From contig CALBZE010000035.1 of assembly GCA_937889645.1 (NCBI GenBank), positions 1 through 35,563 of the forward strand: 35,563 bases of DNA. The letters are read 5' to 3'. The stretch is from an uncultured bacterium. GTDB taxonomy: Bacteria > Gemmatimonadota > Gemmatimonadetes > Longimicrobiales > RSA9. The notes beneath the pieces are model-generated. The model was not told where the DNA came from. It saw only the letters and a program-made list of their open reading frames with translations, and did not search any database. Each line of letters opens with the position of its first letter. Position 1 is the first letter of the stretch. The translations under genes and the position numbers were made by a program. This document shows, piece after piece, positions 22,505 through 30,093 of the stretch.

Positions 22505-24480
22505 AGTCGATCGCCAGGTTGAAAGAGCAGGCCCGCCTCCACGAGCAGAAGGAGGAGTGGGACAAGGCGATTCAGGCGTACGAGCAGGCGCTCCGCCTTT
22601 CGGAGGAGGGCGAGGGCGAGCCGGATCTCCAGCTCTTCAACCGGATCGGCGACCTGCATCTGCGACGCGGCCGGCAGCTGGACGCCGTCCGGAGCTACGA
22701 GAGGGCGGCGGACAGGTACGCGGAAGCCGGTTTCTACAACAACGCGATCGCGCTGTGCAACAAGGCGCTACGGTACGCGCCGGACCGGGCGGAGCTGTAT
22801 CTCAAGCTCGGGCGCTACAGCGGCCTGCAGGGTTTCCTCACCGACGCGCGGCGCTATTTCCTGGAATTCGCGGAGCGCAAGCAGAAGGCGGGTGCGTGGC
22901 TCGAGGCGCTGAACGCCCTCAACGAGCTCGCCGACCTGGCCGATGACGCCGAGCTGCGCGAGATGCTCGCGCAGCGTCTCGAGGCCCACGGCGAGATCGG
23001 CATGGCGGTGCAGCAGCTCCGACGCGCCTACGAGCTGCGGCTCGCCGCGGGGGAGACCGGCGCGGCGGAGGCGATCGCCGGTCGCCTCCGGCAGCTCGAC
23101 CCGGGCGCCGAACTCCCGAGCGCGCCGTCACCGGCCGACACGCCGGCGCGGGAGGACGGTCCCGGCCGCGGCGTTGCGGCGCACGATCCGCTCCCGGGTC
23201 TCGAGATCGAGACCGCGGCCATGTCGGCCGGCCTCGAGGACGCCACCATCGCGGTGGATCCGTACCCGGAGCCATCGTCGTCCGAGGACTCGGACCACGA
23301 GGGCACGCTGGAGCTTCCGACGCTCGATTACGTCGACGAGGCAGACGAGACGACCGACGAGACCCGAGAGGCCGACGAAGCCCACGAGGCCGATGAGGCC
23401 GACGACGGCGCGGCGGGCTCGTTCACCGGGCTCGCGGTGTTCGACGAGGACGCGGTCGATCTACTGCCCGAACTGGACGACGGCGGGGACGTGCTCCCCG
23501 GCGCAATGGCCGGTACGGACGCCGACTTCGGCGGAGTCGAGGAGCTATCGGGGCTCGAGTCGATCGTCGCCGACGATCCGATCATACCCATCGAAGCGCT
23601 CGAGGACACCGGGGAAACGGAGGTCGAGGCCGCGCTGGATCGTGCGCGATCGGCCGCGGAGGCGGGAGATGCGCCCAGGGTGCTCGAGGAGATCGACGGG
23701 ATCCGCGATCGGCTCGACGATCCGAGCGTGCTCGAGCGGGCGCTGGACGTGGCCGAGGCGCTGGTCGACCGCGCGTCGAACCATCTCGGGGCGCACCAGC
23801 TTCGCGTGGAGCTGGCCACGCGGAGCGGCCAGCGGAGCCGGCTCGTCGCGGCGCTCGAAGCCCTGGCCGACTGCCTGAATCGGAAGGGCGCGAAGGCGAA
23901 GGCGGAAGCGGTCTACGAACGGATCCTGGAGCTGGACCCGGAGAACCGGCGGGCGCGCACCGCGCTTCGACGCGATCCCGCCCCGGTCGAGTACGTCGAC
24001 CTGGGCAACTTCATCACCGACGAGATGCTGACCGAGCGCGCCGGCGGCGGGAAGCCGTCGGAGGACGCGGACTTCGACGAGCTGCTCTCGCGCTTCAGGG
24101 CGAAGACTGCGGCGCCCGTCGCGGACGATCCCTCGAGCCACTACGACCTCGGCCTCGCCTTCAAGGAGATGGGGCTGATCGACGAGGCGATCGTCGAGTT
24201 CCAGAGGGCGCTGGACGGCGGGGCCGAGCAGCTCAAGATCTACGAAGAACTCGGCCAGTGCTTCATGCACAAGGGAGAGTACGCGCTGGCCGCGAAGATC
24301 CTCGAGCGGGCGCTGAAGGTGCCGCGCTCGGATGAACGGGAGCTGATCGGCGTGTACTACCACCTGGGGTGCTGCCACGAGGCGCTCGGATCGCGCGCCG
24401 AGGCGCGAGCCGCGTTCGAGCGCGTCGTCGAGCTGGGCGGGATCTTTCGCGACGTCGCCGAACGGCTCGCCCGTCTTTGA
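22501..24480 (+). CDS. TPR protein with acidic linker, coupled to ftcD
   Basis: This 659-residue protein has tetratricopeptide repeats at both ends and no catalytic domain I can recognise. N-terminal repeats run to about residue 200, as in EEWDKAIQAYEQALRLSEEG, RQLDAVRSYERAADRYAEAG and NNAIALCNKALRYAPDRAEL. A highly acidic, low-complexity linker spans about 200-375, including Ala/Asp/Glu repeats near 23335-23410. C-terminal repeats (about 380-659) include SSHYDLGLAFKEMGLIDEAI and GVYYHLGCCHEALGSRAEA. No signal peptide or membrane segment is seen, so it is predicted cytosolic. Its ATG overlaps the ftcD stop. It is probably a scaffold or regulator; a link to histidine breakdown rests only on the overlap. 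A promoter for the next unit overlaps its stop codon. Confidence 0.88.
   Translation: MKSIARLKEQARLHEQKEEWDKAIQAYEQALRLSEEGEGEPDLQLFNRIGDLHLRRGRQLDAVRSYERAADRYAEAGFYNNAIALCNKALRYAPDRAELYLKLGRYSGLQGFLTDARRYFLEFAERKQKAGAWLEALNALNELADLADDAELREMLAQRLEAHGEIGMAVQQLRRAYELRLAAGETGAAEAIAGRLRQLDPGAELPSAPSPADTPAREDGPGRGVAAHDPLPGLEIETAAMSAGLEDATIAVDPYPEPSSSEDSDHEGTLELPTLDYVDEADETTDETREADEAHEADEADDGAAGSFTGLAVFDEDAVDLLPELDDGGDVLPGAMAGTDADFGGVEELSGLESIVADDPIIPIEALEDTGETEVEAALDRARSAAEAGDAPRVLEEIDGIRDRLDDPSVLERALDVAEALVDRASNHLGAHQLRVELATRSGQRSRLVAALEALADCLNRKGAKAKAEAVYERILELDPENRRARTALRRDPAPVEYVDLGNFITDEMLTERAGGGKPSEDADFDELLSRFRAKTAAPVADDPSSHYDLGLAFKEMGLIDEAIVEFQRALDGGAEQLKIYEELGQCFMHKGEYALAAKILERALKVPRSDERELIGVYYHLGCCHEALGSRAEARAAFERVVELGGIFRDVAERLARL
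23335..23412 (+). repeat. Acidic tandem repeat coding segment
   Basis: Codons here spell a run of short Glu-Ala-Asp units (EADE, THE-like variants such as EAHEADEAD) inside the TPR protein. The DNA repeats GAGGCCGA-type words with drift. It is a low-complexity linker and a likely site of length variation between strains. Confidence 0.65.
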
Positions 24481-24505
24481 CAAGGCGGTGCGGGGCGCAT
24501 ACCTT
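24477..24505 (+). promoter_or_regulatory. Predicted promoter of the polyprenyl synthase unit
   Basis: TTGACA (24477-24482), a 17-base spacer, then TACCTT (24500-24505). The -35 box contains the stop codon of the upstream TPR gene (24478-24480). Transcription near 24512 would give a leader of about 35 bases with a strong ribosome site. Confidence 0.72.
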
Positions 24506-24546
24506 TCCGCGCGATCAGACCATCACATCGGCTTGTTAGGAGGGGG

Positions 24547-25533
24547 ATGCTCCGCACGGCGCCGCCGAACCTGGCGCAGATCCAGGAACCCGTTCTCGCC
24601 CGGCTCGATCGGATCACGGACGAGCTGCGGCGGATCGTGCTGTCGGATTTCCCGGCCATCGCGGAGATCAACGACTACCTCCTGCTGGCTCGCGGGAAGT
24701 TGTTCCGACCCACGCTCGTCCTGCTGGCGAACGAGGTCGGGGGATCTCCGAGCCCAGACGCGGTGTGCGTCGCCGCGGCGGTCGAGCTGGTGCACCTGGC
24801 GACGCTGGTGCACGACGACGCGGTGGACCATTCCGTGCTGCGGCGCGGGATGCCTACGGTCAACGCGCTCTGGAACCACCAGAGCGCGATCATCATGGGG
24901 GACTACCTCTACAGTCGCTCGGTCAGCGAGCTGGCGCGCCTCGGCCGGATCGAGCTGATCCGCGTGCTGTCCCGAGCGGCCAACGAGATGAGCGTGGGCG
25001 AGATGCGGCAGCTCGTCTCGTACGACGCGCTCCAGTTCACGGAAGCGGAGTACGATCGGCTCATCGCTTGCAAGACGGCTTCGCTGATGTCCGCGGCATG
25101 CGAGATGGGCGCGCTCGTCGGGGTCGAGCGGTACCGCGAGCCGCTCGCGCGCTTCGGGCACAATCTGGGGATGGCGTTCCAGATCGTCGACGACCTGCTC
25201 GACTACACGGAGACGGAAGAGGTCACCGGCAAGCCGACGGGTCACGATCTGAGAGAGCACAAGGTGACTCTGCCGCTGATCGCGGCGATGACGGAGATGG
25301 GTGCGGCGGCGCGACGCGAAGTCGAGGATTTCTTCGCGGACCCGGAGCCGACCGACGAAGGGATCGCCCGGGTCGTCGAGCTGGTCCGGGAGCACGGTGG
25401 CCTGGCCTATGCGCGGGAACGCGCCCTGAAGTTCGGCCGCCTGGCGGAGGAGTCTCTCGGACCGCTCCCGGCGTGCGAGGCGACGGATGCGCTTCGCGAC
25501 GCCGTCGCATACGTGATCGAACGACGGCAGTGA
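24547..25533 (+). CDS. Trans-polyprenyl diphosphate synthase
   Basis: This enzyme elongates allylic diphosphates with isopentenyl diphosphate, probably to the long chain of a quinone or a related lipid. The 328-residue product has both aspartate-rich motifs, DDAVD at 90-94 (LVHDDAVDHSVLRRG) and DDLLD at 215-219 (MAFQIVDDLLDYTE), with GKLFRP near 50 and KTASL near 176. The residues just before the first motif are small, which suggests a long product, so an octaprenyl- or heptaprenyl-type synthase is more likely than a farnesyl type. AGGAGG at 24538-24543 lies very close to the ATG. DUF4321 and tatA follow in the same direction at short spacing. Confidence 0.93.
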   Translation: MLRTAPPNLAQIQEPVLARLDRITDELRRIVLSDFPAIAEINDYLLLARGKLFRPTLVLLANEVGGSPSPDAVCVAAAVELVHLATLVHDDAVDHSVLRRGMPTVNALWNHQSAIIMGDYLYSRSVSELARLGRIELIRVLSRAANEMSVGEMRQLVSYDALQFTEAEYDRLIACKTASLMSAACEMGALVGVERYREPLARFGHNLGMAFQIVDDLLDYTETEEVTGKPTGHDLREHKVTLPLIAAMTEMGAAARREVEDFFADPEPTDEGIARVVELVREHGGLAYARERALKFGRLAEESLGPLPACEATDALRDAVAYVIERRQ

Positions 25534-25566
25534 CCGTTTGGAACCTCAATCTACCGGGGCTGTACG

Positions 25567-25839
25567 ATGATCGGCTCACGGCGTAGCTGGGGGCGACTGC
25601 TCCTGGGGATCGTGGTCGGGCTGTTCCTGGGCGCTCTCTTCACCAGGCTCGTGGTGCTGTTCATGCCCGAGAGCGCGACCCGCGGATTCTTGACCACGTC
25701 GATCTCTGCCTCGCTGGGGCCGCTCGCGATCGACTTGCTGGCCGTGGCGTTCGTGATCGGCCCGTTGACGATCAACCTCAACGTGCTGAGCCTGGTGGGG
25801 ATCCTGATCGTCGCGTTCGTCGTGCGGTCCTGGCTATAG
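25567..25839 (+). CDS. DUF4321 small membrane protein
   Basis: This 90-residue protein has three hydrophobic segments: LLLGIVVGLFLGALFTRLVV (about 11-30), a middle one around PLAIDLLAVAFVIGPL, and INLNVLSLVGILIVAFVV near the C-terminus. The pattern, with a conserved IDLLxxxF and a later INLNxxSLVGIL, matches the DUF4321 family, whose function is unknown. It lies 33 bases after the polyprenyl synthase and 22 bases before tatA, so it is probably co-transcribed with both. No catalytic motif is visible. A role in membrane lipid or export biology can only be guessed from its neighbours. Confidence 0.8.
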   Translation: MIGSRRSWGRLLLGIVVGLFLGALFTRLVVLFMPESATRGFLTTSISASLGPLAIDLLAVAFVIGPLTINLNVLSLVGILIVAFVVRSWL

Positions 25840-25861
25840 AATTCAACACGGAGACGGGAAG

Positions 25862-26125
25862 ATGCCATTCGGCAGCTTTGGGTTCTGGGAGGTCCTCCTC
25901 GTTCTGTTGGTCCTCCTGCTGGTGTTCGGCCCGAGGCGTCTGCCGGAACTGGGCGGCGCGCTCGGCAAGGGGATTCGGGAGTTTCGCCGCTCGATGACAG
26001 AGATCCGTTCGGAGATCGCCCAGGCGGGTACGGAGAAGAAGGAGCTGAGCCCGCCCGCCGGGAACGCGACGGAAGGGGCGGCCGCCTCGCGGGAATCGGA
26101 GACGGCGAGCCCCACGCAGAGCTGA
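25862..26125 (+). CDS. tatA: Twin-arginine translocase subunit TatA
   Basis: TatA oligomers form the pore used by TatC-bound folded proteins. The 87-residue product has an N-terminal membrane helix (about 6-22, FWEVLLVLLVLLLVFG), the hinge GPRRLPELGGALGKGIREFR that marks the TatA/E family, an amphipathic helix to about residue 50, and an acidic, Ala/Ser-rich tail. It is separated from tatC by about 10 kb. Nothing distinguishes TatA from TatE here. The gene ends its transcription unit; a perfect hairpin lies downstream, facing the convergent ppiD-like gene. Confidence 0.94.
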   Translation: MPFGSFGFWEVLLVLLVLLLVFGPRRLPELGGALGKGIREFRRSMTEIRSEIAQAGTEKKELSPPAGNATEGAAASRESETASPTQS

Positions 26126-26183
26126 ACGAAGCGGCGGGTTTCGGACCGCGACGGACGCGACCGCGGGGATCCACGAGCCGCGG

Positions 26184-26223
26184 GAGCCGCGGAGCGAAAG
26201 CCGGAGCCACGGAGTGAAAGAGG
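26184..26223. repeat. Two imperfect 20-bp tandem copies
   Basis: Two adjacent 20-base units match at 16 of 20 positions (first begins GAGCCGCGGAG, second GAGCCACGGAG). They lie in the gap between tatA and the convergent foldase gene. They may be debris of a small local duplication; no function is evident. Confidence 0.55.
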
Positions 26224-26248
26224 CCCGGTGCCTGACGGCACCGGGCCT
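26221..26248. terminator. Bidirectional terminator between tatA and ppiD-like gene
   Basis: Perfect 12-bp inverted repeat, first arm AGGCCCGGTGCC (26221-26232), TGAC loop, second arm at 26237-26248. On the + strand it is followed by CGTCGTTT; on the - strand by CTTTC. The two flanking genes converge on it, so it can stop both. T-runs are short, as expected at high GC. Confidence 0.8.
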
Positions 26249-26276
26249 CGTCGTTTCCGAGAGTCCGCGTCGAGGG

Positions 26277-28088
26277 TCACGCCTCGCGGGACGGGCGCAG
26301 GACCTGGTCGCGGAAATCGACGATCTTCGCCTGGTCCTTCAGCGCGGAGAGGAAGCGTGCCCACCGCTCCTGCTCCAGCCCGGCAGCGACGCGGGCCCGG
26401 AGCGACTCCTTCTCCGCCTCGAACGCCTCACGGTCGGCGGGCATCTTCTCGATGGTCTGGACGATGAAGAGCACGCCGTCGACCTCGATGAGGCCGCTGA
26501 TCTTGCCCTCCTCGAGACCGAACGCGGTGCCGATCGCGGCGTTCGCCTGCCCGAGGCCCGGGACGAACTCGGCCCGGCTGAACGGCCCGGCCTCGCGGAG
26601 CTCGAGGCCGCGCGCGTTCGCGACGTCCTCGAGCGAGGAGGTCCGGAGCTGATCGACGATCTCACGGCCGACCTGGCGCGCCCGTTCTAGCAGCTTCTCC
26701 GATTCGAGACGGCTGCGGATCCCAGCCGACACCTCCTCGAACGGGTAGACCCCTGCCGGGAACTTCTCGATGAGCTCGAACATGTAGTAGGCGTCCGGCG
26801 TCTCGAAGACCGGGCTCACGTCGCCGGGCTGGGCTTCGTTGAAGGCCCAGTCGGCGGCGTCGTCGACGCGACCGAGCCCGGCCACGATCGGGATGTCGAT
26901 GTTGAAGGTGGCCGTGCGCGTCGAGAGGCCGAAATGCCGGGCCGCCTCCTCGATGGACATGGACTCGCCGAGCGATTCGAGGGAGTCCGCCTGCTCGAGG
27001 AGCGCGAACTCGCTCTCCTCGGTGCGCTCGATCGGGATCAGGATGTGGCGCGCGTGCGCTTGATCGCCGCTGCGGCTGAGCACCTGGATCAGGTGGAAGC
27101 CGTACGGCGTGAGCACCGGCTCGCTCACGCGCCGGATCGGGAGCGACCAGACGGCCTGCTCGAAGGCGGCCACCATGACGCCCTTGCCGAAGGTCCCGAG
27201 GTCGCCGCCCTGGCCGGCCGAAGCGAAGTCTGCCGATTCGCGGCGGGCGACCTCGGCGAAGTCCGCGCCGCCGACGATTTCCTGTCGCAGCGCGAGCGCG
27301 CGATCACGCGCCGCGGCCGTGTCCGCCGCCGTCGGCGCCTTGTCCAGGACGACGAGCCGCACCTGCGCACGCGCGGGCCGCTGGAATTCGTCCCGATGCT
27401 TGCGGTAGAAGGCCTGGACCTCGTCGTCCGTCACGGTCACGGCGCCCGCCGGCACGACCACGGCCGGATCGATCGCCAGGTAGCGGACCCGGACGCGCTC
27501 GTTCTGGTCACGCCAGATCCCCCACAGCTCGGCGTCGGGCGTGTATGCGCCCGCCACGACCTGACGGTACAGCTTGTTCCGTGGGATCATCTGGCGGTAG
27601 TAGGCCTCGAGCTGGAGCAGCAGCGTCGGGTCGCCCGAGGACGCCAGGAACTGCTCGTACTTCGCCGGGTCGAACTGGCCTTCGGTCTGGAACAGCGGGT
27701 TCGTGAAAAACTCCGGCGGCGGCATATAGCGCGCCGCCTGCCGGACCTCGGTGTCCGTCGCCTCGAGCCCGCGCCGCTTCACCTCCTGGCTCAACAGCCG
27801 GTCCAGCACGACCTGCTCCCACGCCGCATTCTCGATCTCACGAGTCTGCGCCGCGGTCATCGGGCCGTTCATGAACTGGCTCTGCTGCTCGTAGAGCGCG
27901 TTGTAGACCCGAATGAACTCCTCGTAAGAGATGGATTCGCCATTGACGCGACCGATCTCGCCGCCACTGGCCTGGGCGCTGCTGCGCCCGCTGAGATCCA
28001 TCCCCCACTCGAAGACCATGAGCCCCACGAAGGCGAACGCCGTGATCAACATGATCACCTTCGTGTTCTCACGCATTGTGCGCATCAT
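26277..28088 (-). CDS. PpiD/SurA-like membrane-anchored peptidyl-prolyl isomerase
   Basis: This is a predicted periplasmic foldase, the only gene on the - strand. The 603-residue product has a short cytoplasmic N-terminus, one membrane helix (VIMLITAFAFVGLMVFEWGM) and a SurA/PpiD N-terminal helical region starting GEIGRVNGESISYEEFIRVY. A parvulin-type rotamase domain lies between residues 220 and 345 (RAQVRLVVLDK, GGDLGTFGKGVMVAAFEQAV, PYGFHLIQV), and a second, degenerate parvulin-like domain starts at AHARHILIPIE. Family members assist outer-membrane protein folding. Starts at 28088, 28085 and 28076 are all possible; 28088 has GGGAG ten bases upstream on its strand. It shares a divergent gap with the TPR gene at 28297. 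Confidence 0.88.
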   Translation of the reverse strand: MMRTMRENTKVIMLITAFAFVGLMVFEWGMDLSGRSSAQASGGEIGRVNGESISYEEFIRVYNALYEQQSQFMNGPMTAAQTREIENAAWEQVVLDRLLSQEVKRRGLEATDTEVRQAARYMPPPEFFTNPLFQTEGQFDPAKYEQFLASSGDPTLLLQLEAYYRQMIPRNKLYRQVVAGAYTPDAELWGIWRDQNERVRVRYLAIDPAVVVPAGAVTVTDDEVQAFYRKHRDEFQRPARAQVRLVVLDKAPTAADTAAARDRALALRQEIVGGADFAEVARRESADFASAGQGGDLGTFGKGVMVAAFEQAVWSLPIRRVSEPVLTPYGFHLIQVLSRSGDQAHARHILIPIERTEESEFALLEQADSLESLGESMSIEEAARHFGLSTRTATFNIDIPIVAGLGRVDDAADWAFNEAQPGDVSPVFETPDAYYMFELIEKFPAGVYPFEEVSAGIRSRLESEKLLERARQVGREIVDQLRTSSLEDVANARGLELREAGPFSRAEFVPGLGQANAAIGTAFGLEEGKISGLIEVDGVLFIVQTIEKMPADREAFEAEKESLRARVAAGLEQERWARFLSALKDQAKIVDFRDQVLRPSREA

Positions 28089-28175
28089 AGGTCGGCTGCT
28101 CCCACCACCTTGCGGCGATTGAACCAGGGAATACACCAAAGCTTGAAATTTAACCGTGCCAGGTGGTAGTTTCAA

Positions 28176-28205
28176 CCCGACCGGGGAACGGAGGTTCCGG
28201 CCGGG
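28176..28205. other. Imperfect hairpin in the divergent ppiD-TPR gap
   Basis: GGAAC (28185-28189) and GTTCC (28194-28198) pair around a GGAG loop, with further pairing of flanking CCCG/CC and GG/CGGG bases after a bulge. It lies just upstream of the -35 box of the TPR gene. It could be an operator or a leader structure for the - strand gene; the function is unknown. Confidence 0.4.
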
Positions 28206-28216
28206 CGCGAAGCGCG

Positions 28217-28246
28217 TTGACACGCGTCCGCATGCGTTTCTATCTT
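28217..28246 (+). promoter_or_regulatory. Predicted promoter of TPR-aroQ-accBC unit
   Basis: TTGACA (28217-28222), an 18-base spacer, then TATCTT (28241-28246). The predicted start near 28253 gives a leader of about 44 bases. It is the fifth copy of the same layout in this window. Confidence 0.72.
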
Positions 28247-28296
28247 CACCACCTCACCGAGACACTTGCCGCGCAATCTCCTCGGAGTCTGAAGGA

Positions 28297-30093
28297 ATGG
28301 CGGATCCCCATCGCGAAGAGATCGCGAAGCTGGAAGCGTTGCACGCGGCCAATCCGGATGGCCGCATCTTCACGCACCTTGCGGAGGCGTACCGGAAGGC
28401 GGGGGATCTGGAGCGTGCGCGGAAGACGGTGGAGCAGGGGCTGTCGCGGCACTCGAACTACCCGAGCGCGCACGTGGTGCTGGGGCGTATCCTGTGGGAC
28501 ATGGGGGACGTAGTCGCCGCGGAGGCCGCGTTCCGGCGGGTGCTCGAGCTGGATCCGGAGAACCGTGTCGCGCTGCGCAGCCTGGGCGACCTGGCGCGGG
28601 ATTCGGGGCGTCCGGGGGAGGCGCTCGAGCGGTACCGTGCGCTGCTCCTTCTCGATCCGGGCGACGCGGAGGTGCAGGAGCTCGCGCGTTCGGCGGAAGA
28701 GCAGATGAGCGTCATCGGCGAGGCGCTGGATCTGACGCCGGGCTCGGGGCCGGCGGAGTCGAACGTCGAGCCGATGGCCGCCGACGACTTTGCGCCCGCG
28801 GTCGAGCCGGTGGATGTGGGCGGGCTGGACGGGCTCGAGCCCACGGTGATCTCCGGCGGCGACGAGGTTGAGGGGATCGACCTCGTCCCGGTCGACCTGG
28901 ATCTGGATACGATCGGTGCCGAGCCTGGGGGCGGCGATTTCGATCCCGTAGCGATCGAAGGGCTGGAGCTGGCCGGCGACGCGGAGGTCGAGGGCGGGCT
29001 CGATCTGGGCATCGATTGGACCGGCGCCGACGGGGGGCTCGAGGCGGACGGCGGGATCGACGACGTCGATCTCGATCGCCCGGTCGTGACGGAGACGATG
29101 GCGGACCTCTACGCGCGCCAGGGCCTACACGACCGGGCGGCGGAGGTGTACCGGGAGCTGCTGCGGGGACGGCCCGGCGACGCGCGGTTGGAAGCCAAGC
29201 TGCGCGAGGCGGAAGGGAAGGCGCTGGGCGGAGAGGCTCCGGTCGAAGACGAAGGCGACATCGCCGCGCCGGGGCTGGAAGAGGCCTGGCTCACGCCGGC
29301 CGAGATGGACGCGCCCGTCGATCTGGAGCCGGTCGCCGGGGAGATGCCGGGGGGCGAGTGGACTGGCGGAGGGGCCGAGTTCGGGGAGGCCGAGTTCGGG
29401 GCGGCGGACGAGGTCGTGGGGATCGAGGAGATCGGGGTTGGCGACCGGCTCGCGGTGGCCGACGATTTCGGGGTGGCCCCCGAGACCGCGGCTGGCGACG
29501 CGATCGGAGTCGCCGATGACCTCGCGGCTGGCGACGAGTTCGGGGTAGGCGACGGGACGGCGGGGCTAGACGCGCTCGCCACGATCGACGAGACTGCTGC
29601 CGCCGCCGAGATCCCGGCCGTGGAGGAAGCCGCTGCATCGCCGTGGTCCGACATCGTCGGGGCGGCGGAGCTGACGATCGGCGAGTATCTTCGGGCGCTC
29701 CTTGTCTTCCGCGGGGCCGGCGAGGCCGGGCTCGATGCGGCGGCCGGCGGTCCGCCGACGGGGGATGCTGCCGCGCCGTCCGCCGACCAGGAGGGCCCCG
29801 CGGGCGATGCCGGCGTCCTCATGCTGGACGAGACCGCGATCGTCGAGGATACGCCATACGAGCCGGACGAGTACGACCGGCTGTTCGACTCGCCCTCGAG
29901 TGCGTCGTCGGAAGGGGTGGCGGATCTGCCGGGCGTGGAGCCGTTCGGGCCTGGCGCGACGCCACCGGCGTCGGACGCAGTGACGCCGGGCGGTGCATCG
30001 TCGTCGGGATCGGCGGGGACGTCGTCGGCCGGCGACGATGACGACGAAGACCTGGAGATGTTCCGGGCGTGGCTTCAGAATCTGAAGCGTTGA
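28297..30093 (+). CDS. TPR protein with long acidic linker and C-terminal signature
   Basis: This 598-residue protein has N-terminal tetratricopeptide repeats (about 1-140, including GRIFTHLAEAYRKAGDLERA, PSAHVVLGRILWDMGDVVAA and NRVALRSLGDLARDSGRPGE). Another repeat lies near 265-300 (VTETMADLYARQGLHDRAAE). Between and after these the chain is acidic and Gly/Ala-rich, with a repeated GVADD/AAGDEFGV-type unit at about 29440-29570. It ends EDLEMFRAWLQNLKR, a compact basic-aromatic tail after a run of Asp. No signal peptide, membrane helix or catalytic motif is seen. The ATG at 28297 is used since the upstream frame has no TPR-like sequence; GAAGGA abuts it. The stop overlaps the aroQ start. 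The function is unknown. Confidence 0.86.
   Translation: MADPHREEIAKLEALHAANPDGRIFTHLAEAYRKAGDLERARKTVEQGLSRHSNYPSAHVVLGRILWDMGDVVAAEAAFRRVLELDPENRVALRSLGDLARDSGRPGEALERYRALLLLDPGDAEVQELARSAEEQMSVIGEALDLTPGSGPAESNVEPMAADDFAPAVEPVDVGGLDGLEPTVISGGDEVEGIDLVPVDLDLDTIGAEPGGGDFDPVAIEGLELAGDAEVEGGLDLGIDWTGADGGLEADGGIDDVDLDRPVVTETMADLYARQGLHDRAAEVYRELLRGRPGDARLEAKLREAEGKALGGEAPVEDEGDIAAPGLEEAWLTPAEMDAPVDLEPVAGEMPGGEWTGGGAEFGEAEFGAADEVVGIEEIGVGDRLAVADDFGVAPETAAGDAIGVADDLAAGDEFGVGDGTAGLDALATIDETAAAAEIPAVEEAAASPWSDIVGAAELTIGEYLRALLVFRGAGEAGLDAAAGGPPTGDAAAPSADQEGPAGDAGVLMLDETAIVEDTPYEPDEYDRLFDSPSSASSEGVADLPGVEPFGPGATPPASDAVTPGGASSSGSAGTSSAGDDDDEDLEMFRAWLQNLKR
29376..29574 (+). repeat. Degenerate acidic repeat in TPR protein
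   Basis: The segment encodes drifting copies of short units such as AEFGEAEFG, VADDFGV, AAGDAIGVADD and AAGDEFGVGD. DNA copies keep words like GCTGGCGACG and CGGGGT. It looks like a slippage-prone linker and is likely to vary in length among relatives. Confidence 0.6.

Noticed and set aside
26126..26276. Small gene or RNA between tatA and the foldase
   Set aside because: The only structure is a perfect terminator hairpin and a short imperfect tandem repeat; no start with a ribosome site and conserved peptide is visible.
29684..29700. TATCTT inside the TPR gene as another promoter
   Set aside because: It lies within coding sequence and no TTGAC-type box is found at the right spacing.
22501..30093. 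A novel defence or secretion system built around the two TPR genes
   Set aside because: Neighbours are ordinary metabolic and envelope genes, and there is no nuclease, protease, ATPase of defence type, toxin or mobility gene in the window.
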